Shown: one piece after another, positions 11,439 through 26,710 of the stretch | How the letters are laid out: each line of letters starts with the position of its first letter | Position numbering within the stretch: position 1 is the first letter of the stretch | NCBI GenBank assembly: GCA_029706075.1 | Contig: JAINUG010000085.1 | Span: 1,141,392 to 1,205,391 of the forward strand | Direction: 5' to 3' | Length of the DNA: 64,000 nt | Source of the DNA: Aldrovandia affinis | Taxonomy: Eukaryota; Chordata; Actinopteri; Notacanthiformes; Halosauridae | Made by a program: the position numbers and the translations under genes | Notes under the pieces: generated by a model | Database searches by the model: none | The model's input: only the letters and a program-made list of their open reading frames with translations | What the model was told of the DNA's origin: nothing

Positions 11439-11735
11439 CAGGGGTGTCCAAACTACGGCCCGCGGTCCATTTTTAATTGGCCCGCGGCCGCATTCCAATA
11501 TAATGGAATATGGCCCGCGCATGAAACTTGCACTTGACTGAGTTGTAATTCTTAGTTTCACCACTAGTGGAGCCACCCGTATTCATTGAACACTCCGCGA
11601 AATAAACGAACTGGTCTCAGCTTTTTTCGCGTAGCACCCCCCCGTCGACAGAAAATGGAGCGCTCTAATAGTGGCCCAGCCTTTCGTATACTTTTCTGTA
11701 TTTGGCCCTCAGTGGAAAAAGTTTGGACACCCCTG
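11439..11735. mobile_element. hAT-type MITE with perfect 8-bp target duplication
   Basis: The 297-bp element begins CAGGGGTGTCCAAACTACGG and ends with the inverted AGTTTGGACACCCCTG. It is flanked by ATCTAGGG at 11431-11438 and 11736-11743. The 8-bp duplication and CAGGGGTG-type termini are characteristic of hAT elements. It has no coding capacity and sits within the Tc1 relic. Confidence 0.92.
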
Positions 11736-12127
11736 ATCTAGGGCTTGAGCAGCAATTTCATCAAGTACCGTCCATAAAGAACTTCACAGAGAGGGATACT
11801 ATGATAATACCCTTATTACACCTAAAAATGCATGTTTGTGAGTAAAGTGGTGCAAAAAAACACAGGCATTGGTCTACTGAGCAGTGGAAAAAAGTAATAT
11901 GGTCAGATGAGTCATCCTTCACTCTGTTCTCAAGAAGCAGACGAGGGCATGTGAGGCGCACGTCAAAAGAAACCTACGTGCCCGAGTGCATATTTTCCAC
12001 TTTGAAGGGTTCTGGCAGCATTTATATTCTAATGGGAATGGTCTCTTCCAGGATGACAATGCCCCCATCCAAAGGGCATGAGTGGTCACTGAATGTTTTG
12101 ATGGGCATGAAAACTATGTAAACCATT

Positions 12128-12246
12128 TGTGGTGGTGTGGCTCAGTTGGTAGGGCATGGCGTTGGCAACGCTTAGGTTGTGGGTTCAATTGGGACCACAA
12201 ATACTGAAAAATGTGTCGCTTTGGATAAAAGCATCTGCTAAATGCC
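12128..12246 (+). mobile_element. tRNA-derived SINE inside Tc1 relic
   Basis: It has the head GTGGCTCAGTTGGTAGGGC, B-box-like GGGTTCAATTGGG, and tail TCGCTTTGGATAAAAGCATC then TGCTAAATGCC. It interrupts Tc1 sequence between AAACCAT and GCCATGGCCATCTCAG. Its partner copy is at 4309-4450 (minus). Confidence 0.85.
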
Positions 12247-12611
12247 ATGGCCATCTCAGTCCACCAGATCTCAACCTAATTAAACACTTCCGGAGTGGCA
12301 CCTGAGATCCACCACCATCAACAAGACACCAATTTTTAATGGAAGAATGGTGTTGTATCCCTCCAATAGAGTTTCAGACACTTAGAATTTATGCCAAGCC
12401 ATATTGAAGCTGTTCTGGCAGCTCATGGTGGCCCAACACCCTATTAAGACACTTTATGTTGTAGTTTCCTTTATTGTAGCAGTTACCTTTAAATTCCTTT
12501 AATGATCCAGGAATTGTATTTCCCACATCTGTTACATGAAAACTATGACATCCATAGTGGTCTGTTCTAATCATGCCATACCATGTGCATGCTCAGACAG
12601 CATGGACACCA

Positions 12612-12855
12612 TTAGTGCGTTAGGCAGTGTTAGCATAATGGTTAAGGAACTGGACTTGTAACTCAGAGGTTGCAGGTTCGATTCCCAGGTGGGGACACTG
12701 CCGTTGTACCCTTGAGTAAGGTACTTAACCTGAATTGCTTCAGTAAAATATCAAGCTGTATAAGGATAAATATGGATTATATGTAAAATGTAAACTGTGT
12801 AATTCGCTCTGGATAAGAGCGTCTGCTAAATGCCTAAAATATCAAATGTAAAATA
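12612..12855 (+). mobile_element. UnaSINE1-like tRNA SINE
   Basis: It has a tRNA-like head with TTAGCATAATGGTTAAGGAA and B-box GGTTCGATTCC. The body reads ACCCTTGAGTAAGGTACTTA, and the 3' tail TCGCTCTGGATAAGAGCGTC then TGCTAAATGCC. The tail stem-loop is that of UnaL2-type LINEs. A (TGTAA)-like end is visible but decayed. Confidence 0.85.
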
Positions 12856-12859
12856 TTAG

Positions 12860-16655
<3,796 letters not shown>

Positions 16656-16659
16656 GGCA

Positions 16660-19600
16660 CAGCCAGTGAGTGGAGCAGCGCTGACAGGCACTGGAACTAG
16701 CTCTTTCCATCTTCCACCTCACTTCCAGTAACTCCCTTGACCATCACTGTCAGTCAGACTGAGGTCCTTGCTCTCCCACTGTGTAACTGGAAACCCAAGA
16801 GCCAGCTGCTCCCTCCAATTTCTCCTTGATACACTACACCCATTACTGACCTGAAACATGTTCTCAGCAATAACAAGCCTCTCATCTCTACCACAGCACT
16901 GCATACCGTTACTCTCCTTAACTACACACATCTTTAAGTTGTGTGCTATTCGTAGGCAGCATGCAATTCTGTACAGCAAACAGGTGGAGTTCTTTGTTAC
17001 ATAAGTTGTTAAGATCAAGTCAAAAATGGAAGATTTCCTGAAATTAAAATTCCAAAGGCTTTTCTGTCTGCGATTTGCAAATCTTCTGTTGGCAGATACC
17101 TCACAGAAAGCTTAAATGTTGCTCCTATATTAATGATACAATCATAAACTGTAGGTATTCTACAGATAGTTGTCTTTGATTTGATTTGGGAGTTTACATT
17201 CTTGGTCAATGAGTTAACATAAAAATGCACACTGACTGGGATAGTGTCTATGTTCAGCTGGATGGGCCTGCTCTGTGTCTGAGGGGGAGTGGGAGTGACT
17301 GCGTTTCCCCGAGGACGTAATAATGACTCACTCAGCAGCTGGGCTGTGTCACCCCTCGTATCTCCTATGAATCCACAGGAGACTCATCGCCAGCCAGAGT
17401 AAGGGGTCAGTAAACTGTGATGTCATGGTTACATCCGCTTTTTCCTTTTACAGTAGAATTCATACAGAGGTTTAGCTCGAAGGCCTTCTTTGGCAATGAC
17501 ATGCATTACCCTGCTGGAATTGATTCCATAGAGAAATGGACCAAAGACAATAAATCAATCACATTCACTGGGTGTATTTTTTTGTTTTCCATAACAGTCA
17601 GGGTCATTTATGGGCATATTAAGGGCAGAGGACCTTAAAATGCATGCACTTGAAATAGTACAAAGTAACATTCTTCTTCTTAGTCGGTCAGAGATTTATG
17701 GCCTCCTTTGAAAATGAGGGCATCGCTGTGTTTTTCTGTAGTTGCTAGGAGATATCGTTCAGATATGAATTTCCAGAAAAGGGGCCACTGTGGTAGGAAC
17801 CAGGCCTTCCTTGAGAGCATGGCAGGTGTCTCCAGAAACACATGTCATTGTGAATGACTTATAGTAAGAGTGTTTCTCCCTTTTCCACCCATTTTTTAAT
17901 AGGAGTCCAGGGAGGCCGTATTTACTTGGTCTCCAAGTAGTACAGGAGGCCTTGTGAGGTCTGTGCTGCACTCAAAGTTGTTTCGTCCACACCCTGACAA
18001 GAAAATAAACGTAGTTAAAGGATTACATTTTTCTTTGGAGTTGGGTAATATTTAAATTCAATAATCTTGCATTTTGGGTGGTACAGTCTGTGATTTTTTT
18101 CATTGTGCCAGATGCCAAGCAAATACATGTTTATAAGTTAAATAATCCAGAAAAAGTTTCAGTGACATAATTCTGAAACCTGCCCGGCCAGTAATGTTCG
18201 GGAGGGATGGCGAAGCAGTCTGCAGTTGTGAAAGAGCTGTCAAGTGCTCTACCACAAAGCACAGACACATGAAAATTAGAACAGAATTGTGTGTCGTATT
18301 GAAAGAGAAACAGCTGTGGCTCTCTTTTAGCGCATGGAAAAATGAGTAAAAATGACATTAGCTGTTCTGTACCAGCCCGTTGAGAGGTTAGCAAAGTGGA
18401 TGTTTCACATGTGAAACACATGAAATGTAATTTGCTAATGCGCTGCACACAAGGTCACGTCACCCAAACATTGTAACACCTGTTGTTGGAATAAAATGGA
18501 GCACTCTGGGATTGAGAAGGCCAAATAGAATATTCTTCTGTCTGTACTTAGGTTTGATATTTGTTTTAAAAGCTGTATATTAATCAAACATAGAGACAAA
18601 CACACATATATACAATATCAAGTATATACTATTGATCTGTCTATCTCGTCTGGTCTAGTATGGTGGTCTAATCTTGTTCAGTCTTGTCTAATATTGTCTA
18701 ATCCTGTCTACCTGTATATTATTCCATATCTAAATTAGCTGTAAAATAATAATATAGACAGTTTTTTAACATATTGACACTTCAAAGTGATCTTGCTGTT
18801 TCTATTATAGGAGGACGGATATTAGGAAGCAAACACAGACTTTCTTTGTATATGGACATTTTCATTAAATCTGTAAGGATGTCTGTCTCTTTTTACATCT
18901 CCCAAGAAAGCTATCCACGGGCACCATGCAGTGCTCTCCACCATGTGAGAATCTGCACGTTTGAAGAGTTATCTGTGGAATCCCAATCACTTTTTTCACC
19001 AACTATGAGAGGAAGATGAGACTTGTATAATCACAGCCTGTTTATAGTTTTCTCAGGTGTTCATAGTTATTCCCTATCTTTAGAACCTGGATTTTCCCTA
19101 AACACTGCTTTAAAGGAAAACAAACATGCAACCGTGTGAGCATTACTAGAAGCAACGTACGTGGGACCCTCTGTCTACCCTTTACTCAATGCTCAGATCC
19201 AGGGAATGCAATGAATGTGTCCATTCACTTTCTCTATCCTGTTTAATGGGAACTCCTGGCTTTTCTACGAAATCCAGGGCCCTTGCTTAGATAAGACATT
19301 AGGGTCCCATTACGGGGACTTGGTGATGACCAGGGTTTACCAGTATGTAATAAAGCCTTCTTCTTATTATTTAATTTCATGATAAAATGGCCTTTAAATT
19401 ATAATAATAAAATAATAATCATTGTAATTTATAGGTAGAATCTAAAGGCCAGATGTACAGAAACCTCTGAGCTTTTAATCTCTCACACATGGGAGAGGGA
19501 AATAATGGGTACTGTGTGCTGTGTTTTGAGGGAAATTGGTTTGGAGTAACAGTGACGTGGTATCTACAGATTTTTGGCTCTCTTCAATCAGGGTTTGATT

Positions 19601-19740
19601 GGGTTATGCCCAGGGATGTAGTGGCAAGAAAGGTGGATAAAATCTGGACACCAGTAGAGATGAACAATGGCTCATTTTATCAGAATTACAGATAAAACAA
19701 AAGTAATACAATTATAATTAACACCACTTACTATTTTGTT
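16660..19740. other. Intergenic stretch
   Basis: No exons are recognised. A degenerate GTCTA-type run lies at about 18630-18715. The remainder looks single-copy. Confidence 0.4.
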
Positions 19741-20750
19741 AGTGTTTATTTATTTATTTATTTTTGGTCCTTCGGCATCATTACAGGCTCTTAATAAACA
19801 GAATGTTATTTAAAACACTGAATGACCTTGCTGTTAGAATAAAACAGCAAAAATTAAATAAGAACAGTGGCAATTAATAAATAGGGCAATTTCAAATGAA
19901 TACATTTCTATAAAGGTGCCTGGTAATGTCTTAAAATACATTTCCGTTTAGGAGGCTGACCAGTAGGGCAGTGTTGATCTCCTGTGCTTCTCTGTGCGGC
20001 ATCTTGGGATAACCCGTTTGTCAAAGTTCCGTGTATGACGTGCAGAGTGATCCTCACGTAGGGGTGGTAGCCAGGCCCTGAAGCTAGACTTGAAAAGCTT
20101 CCTGGCAAAATCAAGGCAGTGTTTTGTGGGCACAGCTTAAGAGTGCCTCTGTGTACCCTGTATACCGTGGGCCTATGATGATCTTACAGGTACGCCTCTT
20201 TATGCATTCCAGCCTTGCTTGTTTGCTCGGTAGAGAGGGAACTGTGCCAGACAGGGACAGCATATTATAGGACAGGGCACACATAGTCACTGTAGATAGA
20301 TGCCAGGACTGGGTCAAGGATGCCAACCTTTTTCAAGCACCATAGTACAAAGAACTTCCTATTGGCAGAAATGAGCTTGCGGTCCCACTTCAGGTTGCAC
20401 TGAATGTCCCTGAGATCTTGACAGTATCACAGACATCAAGAGGATTCCGACTGATTGAAAGCAATGGCTGGGTGGGTGGGCCCCTCATATGGGTGACATG
20501 GAAAACCTTACATTTCTTTGGGTTAAGCTTCATTTTGTGGGCCTCAACCCAAGTTTCAAGTTGGTTAAGGGTTTGTTGGAGGGAACAAGGTTGTTGAGGT
20601 ATCCACATCTGAGGCAGATTAATGTTGTCAACATATTTCCAGTGATTTGTGAAGTCCTGCAGGGTACTGTCAGCAGGAAGGAAGAAGATAGGTCAGGACA
20701 GAGAAGAGGCGAGACCACAATGAGCGGCATCAAACTTATATGCTAGCTAG
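19741..20750 (-). mobile_element. Non-LTR retrotransposon 3' part, reverse transcriptase relic
   Basis: On the minus strand, reverse transcriptase pieces follow one another. They are DSTLQDFTNHW then KYVDNIN (a decayed YxDD box), KMKLNPKKCKVFHVTHM, and CIKRRTCKIIIGPRYTGYTE. The last is AWLPPLREDHSARHTRNFD then IPRCRTEKHRRS. Frames change and stops occur. The 3' end runs into (AAAT)n at 19741-19765, a typical LINE tail. The exact clade is not certain. Confidence 0.82.
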
Positions 20751-21169
20751 CTAGCCATCTTAATGATAACTAATACCTTATGCATTTTGTAACTAACCAA
20801 TCTGGATTGGGGGCTTGTACACTCAATGTGCTCCAGGACTCTAGGACTCTTGCCCAGGACTCAGGTTTTATAGCCAGTTGAAATGTTTGAAGAACATCCT
20901 TTTTTTCCCCAGCAACAGCATTTTCTGATGTTTGTGAAGAAGCTAAGGAGAGACAGCGTGAGATTTTCTTTGTTTTCAAGAATGACGATCAACACAAGTG
21001 AAGCAAAAATAGCTGGATAAATTCGATGATACCATATAAAAATTATGCCCCATCCCTGTTCATGCCAGTCTGTCCGAAATCAGTTAAGTCATTATTCAGT
21101 ATTCACTTTCAGGAAATGGACCCAAGATCATTGATGAGCTTCTTCAACATGAGGGACAGCAGAGTTGAA

Positions 21170-21890
21170 GAAGGAATTTTTGGACTCATGGACTCACTAA
21201 CCTTCTTCACCCCTTCCAGTCTGGCTACACCCGTAGCATCCCTCAGCCTGGATGCTACAGGTGAACCCACTTGTAGAACATCCACTGTCAAGACCCTAGG
21301 GGTAATCTTAGATTACCAACTCTCCTTCTCTGCCTACGAAGCAGCAATGAGTCGGTCATACAGATTCTTTCTATACAACATCCAAAGAATCTGCCCCTTC
21401 CTCATCATCTACTACTCAACTTCTAGTCCAGGCCTTGGTTGTCTCGCACCTGGACTACTGCATTTATCTCCTCACTGGTTTCCCTGCCTGTATTACAAAA
21501 CCCCTGAAAAGAGTCCAGAATACAGCTGCACAGCTCATCTACCACCTTCCCAGTCATTCACATGTCACACCTCTCTTTGCCTCACTTCATTGGTTACCTG
21601 TTACAGTATGCATTAAGTTCAAAACCTTGGTGCTAGCGTACAGCATAGTGAATTCCACCATACCTCCAATTTATCTTCAAACCGTGCACAGCCCGATCGC
21701 TCCATTCCACAACCTTCAAGCAACTGGTTGTCTCTTCCCTGCATCTGTTCTGGCCTCCCAGTGGTGGAATGAACTTCCCACAGGGATCAGGACAACAGAC
21801 TCACTGCCCGTCTTCCATCACAGACTGAAGACTCACCTTTTCAGACTGCATCTTGGCTCCCATCCCCACCCTCTAGCACCAATGTAGTCA
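21170..21890 (+). mobile_element. L2/CR1-like LINE, C-terminal reverse transcriptase relic
   Basis: Plus-strand frames give STVKTLGVILDYQLSF, SRSYRFFLYNIQRICPF, then after a frameshift VVSHLDYCIYLLTGFPACI, LHWLPVTVCIKFKTLVLAYS and QWWNELPTGIRTTDSLPVF. This is the standard end of L2-type fish LINE proteins. The frame shift around 21435 and the missing 5' part mark it as dead. It lies next to the opposite-strand LINE at 19741-20750, which belongs to a different family. Confidence 0.87.
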
Positions 21891-22034
21891 AATCTCAGCC
21901 CTATGGGCCGCAGTGGCTACAGGTATTTTATCTAACCAATCAACTGATCTACTTAGCTGATTTTAACCAAGGGGGTATAATAATCAGTGACATCAGGTAT
22001 TGTCAGTGCCTGACTGGAACCAATACCTGTACCA

Positions 22035-22161
22035 ATACAGCCAATTGCCGCCCCCGGTAGCAGTCCCGGTCAGAGCTGACTCTGGCGCGGCCAGTGGAAT
22101 CAAACCCTGGTCACAGTGGCCAGCATTGTACATTGCAACCACTATTGCCACCCGGGAGGCC
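22035..22161 (-). mobile_element. SINE head fragment (CCGCCCCAGGG family)
   Basis: On the minus strand it reads GCCTCCCGGGTGGCAATAG, then GGTTTGATTCC as B-box, then GTCAGCTCTGACCGGGAC and a truncated body. It matches the first ~125 bases of the full copy at 1205-1560. Confidence 0.8.
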
Positions 22162-22759
22162 CATAAAGGCATTCTTAAGTGAGACCGAGATCTCCAGACA
22201 TCCAGATTTCTGTCACCACCCTCTGTCCCACATTATGTAGCCTCTCAGAATCTTTATCAGACCTTACGTAGGCTTCCAATGATACCATCATAATATAGGT
22301 AACATTTAACTGCTCTCGCTCCCATTGGACAGTTTAATCAACTCCTATTGGAAATGACAAAAACATTCAGAATGGAATTTGACTCTTGTCTTTTGTTTCC
22401 GCGGTGGCAATGGCTTTCATGTGGTGGTTTTGTGTGGTTAGTCTTGGTGTGTGACAGATCTGTGGTTTCTGCTTCTTGTGAACTCATGCGCAGCCCCGGT
22501 TCTACATTTAAAAAATGCTGCTGAGCACAAGCTGTTCTCCTTTCCCCTGCAATGTGTTCACACTTTATCTGTCTGTATCGGGAGCCCTTGAACCTGTCAG
22601 CCAAGATTCAGAACAAGGCTTTGGCCAGTTCTCTGTGGTCAGCGATGTTCAGCTACTTTTTACTGGCCAATGCACCCAGGGAAGACAAACTGAGGAATAT
22701 TCAAAAAAAGCTTTGTTTCATGCTGGGGACCTTTGTTTAAAACCACAGTGCAGGTTGCC

Positions 22760-23050
22760 CATTGTAGCCATTTTGGCTTTGCGGGTTGCCCCGTCCTGGG
22801 GCAGCGATTGGCTGACCACCCCAGGCGGAGGGGGAAGGAGAGTGCAGGCTTGCCGGAGGGCATTGTGAGACAGGAGGGCGAGTTTTGGCGGATCATTGCC
22901 AGCCTCAGGGTATTGGCTTGTTCCGTAGAGACGGGCGGTGGGCACATGGGGGGATGTGAATTTAAGAAATAGAGGTTTCAATTGGCCACCAAATTGGGAG
23001 ATAAAACAGGGGGTAAAATCGGAAATAATTTTCTTTAAAAAAAAATAATA
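22760..23050 (+). mobile_element. SINE body and tail, 5' truncated (CCGCCCCAGGG family)
   Basis: Plus-strand GGGGCAGCGATTGGCTGACC and ACCCCAGGCGGAGGGGG correspond to the conserved core. The end TTGGCCACCAAATTGGGAG then GGGTAAAATCGGAAATAATT and an A-rich run matches the tail of the 1205-1560 copy. No tRNA head is present. Confidence 0.65.
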
Positions 23051-23059
23051 GTAAGATTA

Positions 23060-26000
23060 AAAAATAAAAACACAAGCCTAAACAAACAAAAATTCACTGA
23101 GCAAAACAACTGACAGAAACTTTATTATCACATGCCTAAACAAAAAAACTTCACTGAACAAAACAACTAGCAGAAGGTTTATTATCTAAGCTGTTTCATG
23201 GGGGTGCAATGAATTTTGCTGCAATTATTACTAGCAACATCAAACTGACGAATAGATTCCACATTTGAATGAATGGATCTACATCTCTACCATCTTTGTT
23301 TCAATGCACATTTGCTCCTTCGACTTCCAATTCTATTGTCCAATGTTGCAAAGGGAAAGTCCTAGATTTCATATGCCTGGCCCCAGTTAACGCATGGCTG
23401 AGAAATGGAATGCTAACTGTATAGGGAACAGTCAGTACAACTAGCCCATGACTGCATTTTTACAGCCTTTTGTAATGCATGGCATTGGATAACATTTGCA
23501 CATTTATTTCACCTCACTGTGAATTCATCTCACTTGTTTAGTCTTTCTTTGTCATTTCCTTTTCCCCAAGACCTCACTTGATATTGTGTGATTGTGTTGA
23601 ATGTTGAATGTTTTTACCCCGTCTTTATGGAAATGTATTGGTCGCCCTCTCGTGTATATGAATGTCTTTTTTTCTCTTTGAAAATGTATAACGTATAATT
23701 TATAAAGGAAATGCTTTTACACTGTAAATGAAATGTAAAAACCAATAAAATACTAATTTCACTGTGAGTTCAGGGCTGATGATGTGAACATCTTTCTACC
23801 TTTCCCTAGCATGCAGGCCATGTTTATTCTTTGTTTTATATTATGTCTACCCCAACACTAAGGAACGTTATACAGCAATGCTCCATACTACAAGATGTTG
23901 CAATGCTGTAGGTGTAATAGAGGATACCCCTTATGATTTGATTTCAAGCTGGATAACATTAAATCCTAATGATTCAAATGAAAATAATTAGTTCCCCACT
24001 TATAATCTTGCGCTACATTTGCTTTATGTAAAGATGATGTCTGCCTTTCTTCTCCTAATTTAAACTGATTTAGCTGTTTTCTTTAATCACCTCCAAAAAA
24101 GTTTAGGGCACAACATTATAAATTGCGGTTATGTTTGGTTTCTGAAAACATTCATGTACAAAGTGGCTTTTTTAGGTGACTACATTTCTTTTTGATGCAA
24201 CTGTTCATAAATATTTACTTAGAACAGTTACTGTAAGTTAGTAAAATGCCTTCTAGGACTGGCAAAGTAGGCGTTTCTTGTGTCACTGGCTGAGTTGATG
24301 TTTATTAATCATTGGTGCAAAGCATGATTGCGTGAATATACCACTGTTTAACAACCGTTCTGGGATGCGAGCCCACGGTCATTTGTTCCAATATCGTTCC
24401 TTAGGATTGGCTGCAAGTACTTCTTTTACAGTTCACCAAATTGCTCTACAATTAAGTTCCATAAACTTCATTTAAAATAGCTCAATGCTCCAAGCACCTC
24501 CTTGTTAAAAAATGTATTGTAATTAGTGCGGTAAGCTGATTAAGTAATTCCTCAGCAAATTAACATGGAATTAATGTGCGGCAACTTCCTTCTGTGGATG
24601 TTGATGTTGATGTTCATGAAGGATATTATGGCCACCCTGCATGATTAAACCACTGTAACCCCAGATTACACCACAGAATGAAAAGCATTCCTCAAAACGC
24701 TTAACTCCCCTCATCCCACTGAACACACACACAGCCATATATATATATACATACACATGCATGCACACACACACAGACATTTACAAAATTTGCCTGGGCA
24801 CCTTAATGCATCTCCTAGAAGGGCACTTATCTCATCTTCATACAAGTGAAGGCGTTAGCAACACTGTAGGAAGATCATCATCTGGAACATCTGTTCTGCA
24901 TAATGTCTAGGTGTCATGCTTTGTATTCCAGCCCTGCTGTTAGTTTCACAGTGGGTTTATGCATCTGAGGAACAATCAGCAAGGCACTGGGGATGGACAG
25001 GCCCCAGATCCTTGCTGGCTCACCCCTACTGTATTTAGCACTTGGCTCCTCTGTCATATGAGGCCATTCTTCTGTGCACAGGCCAGGCAAACTTTTTCTA
25101 AGCAAGCTCCCCGGCTGCCTTCGTTTAGGCCTATTACGCTATCCCATATTGTCGGGTGAAGAAAAAAAGCTGAAGGAAACCATTTCACAGCTCATGAGGA
25201 ATCATATAGGGTGCTTTTCCAAAACCTGATTCCAAAAGGGTTACTCATACTGTAGCAGGGCTTCTCGGAGCAGCATGTGTGGCTGAGAGATAGGGCTCTT
25301 TTATTCCTTCACGTGAGCCGAGGGTCACCATCCGGCAGGCCTCAGATCTGCCTGTTCTATTCCCTCAAATGTGGTCCAGGCCAGGGTTCAGAGCAGCAGG
25401 GCAAGGGGGCAGCTGGCATTGGGTCAGTGATCAGAGGATAAGCTGTAGGCTGGTGATATTGTGTTTGGGACGCTGCTGCTGCCCTTTTCAGACAGATGCA
25501 GAGCTTTACCTGAAATGCTCCTGTGATATCCCATTAAAATAAATGTGATCTAGAGTGCATATGCTTTTGGTGGAAGTGTTTGCCAAATAAGAGGGGAGTA
25601 ATGAGTTCAAACTAAAATCAGAAAACACAAGTGACCAGAGCAGTACAAAGGCTGTCTGGACTGCATTATGTGACTGGAAGCAGGGGAAAGGAGGTGATGT
25701 GGAGGCATCTGCTTCTCTAACTCAGTTACCTGTGGCCTTGTAGCTCACATCTTGTCCAAGGTGCCTACTTTTCTGTGTTATGTCCTAGATTGTATATAGC
25801 CAGGACATAGGATAGTGACAATAGGAACCAGTCTCTATTACTGATTTAAATAAGTTTAAACATTTATATAGCACCCAGCACCAAAAGATTACTCATGGTA
25901 TAGCGCATATAAAATTGTGAATGTGGCAAATATGACACTTCCAGGAGATAAAGAAAAATCCTGACCAAACAGCTGTAGACCTTTTCCTCTCCTTCAGTGG

Positions 26001-26300
26001 CAAATTATAGGAACTGCAAACCTCACAGCCAAAACCTTCCCCAAAATCTCATCATCTGCTGTCCTTTATATCCACACCCTGAATCAAACACGCCTTTACA
26101 GACACAATTTGATTGGATACTAAGATAGCCACCTGCCTCCTTTAAAACGCAGAAACCCACTGTGCACTGGGATTGTGCCTCACATTCTCTCATCTGATCT
26201 TATCGACACATACATTTGAAACGTTTTTTTCTTTCCTTTACTTTATTTGCTATTATCTTCATTAAAAAGTATATTTCATGTGATATTGGGCTGTCGGGGG
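23060..26300. other. Intergenic stretch
   Basis: No gene is recognised. A short (CA)n/(TA)n patch lies at about 24720-24777. The rest appears single-copy. Confidence 0.4.
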
Positions 26301-26379
26301 CGTGTCCCACTGAAGCGCTTGTTCTCAGAGTTGTGACACAGTGACAGTCCTTCCAATCAAATCATGGTCGTGCGAATGC

Positions 26380-26710
26380 CGACCGTGGCTGGCAGCCCTG
26401 CAGGGGGGCACGTAATTGGCTGTAGCATTGCCCAGGGAGGGAGGATTTAAGTCAGCAGGGTTCTCCCCATCTCAACTCACAACTCTCAACGTTGAAGCCT
26501 GCAAACTGCCAACTGTGCATTAAGTGTAGTCCGCTGACTGTGCAAGTTGGCCAATGGACAGCGGAGTGAAAAGAAGTGCCAGCTGGCAGAGCACGCTTTG
26601 CTCTCCCAAATTGACAGACAATGTTGTAGCAATGGGACAGGCTTGTAAATACTATTGGGAATTCCAAATTGGGAGGAAACAATTGGGTATACGAATTCAT
26701 TAATAAATAA
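26380..26710 (+). mobile_element. Diverged SINE copy (CCGCCCCAGGG family)
   Basis: It contains GGCAGCCCTGCAGGGGGGCA, then ATTGGCTGTAGC and CCCAGGGAGGGAGG. The end reads TTCCAAATTGGGAGGAAACA then ATTGGGTAT. Core and tail agree with the family, but the middle differs, so this may be a subfamily. Confidence 0.5.

Larger units (their letters stand above)
11227..12489 (+). mobile_element. Tc1-like transposon relic with two nested insertions
   Basis: A left end CAGGCAACTGACAAAATAAA follows TA, and a degraded inverted end lies at about 12470-12489 (TTCCTTTATTGTAGCAGTTA). The middle carries decayed plus-strand transposase, readable as WKKVIWSDESSFTLFS and then HVRRTSKETYVPEC. A hAT MITE (11439-11735) and a SINE (12128-12246) have inserted into it. 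The same family is at 30820-31387. Confidence 0.82.

Noticed and set aside
21026..21616. 196-codon frame as a host gene
   Set aside because: Its second half is L2-type LINE sequence read partly in the wrong frame. The first part has no independent support.
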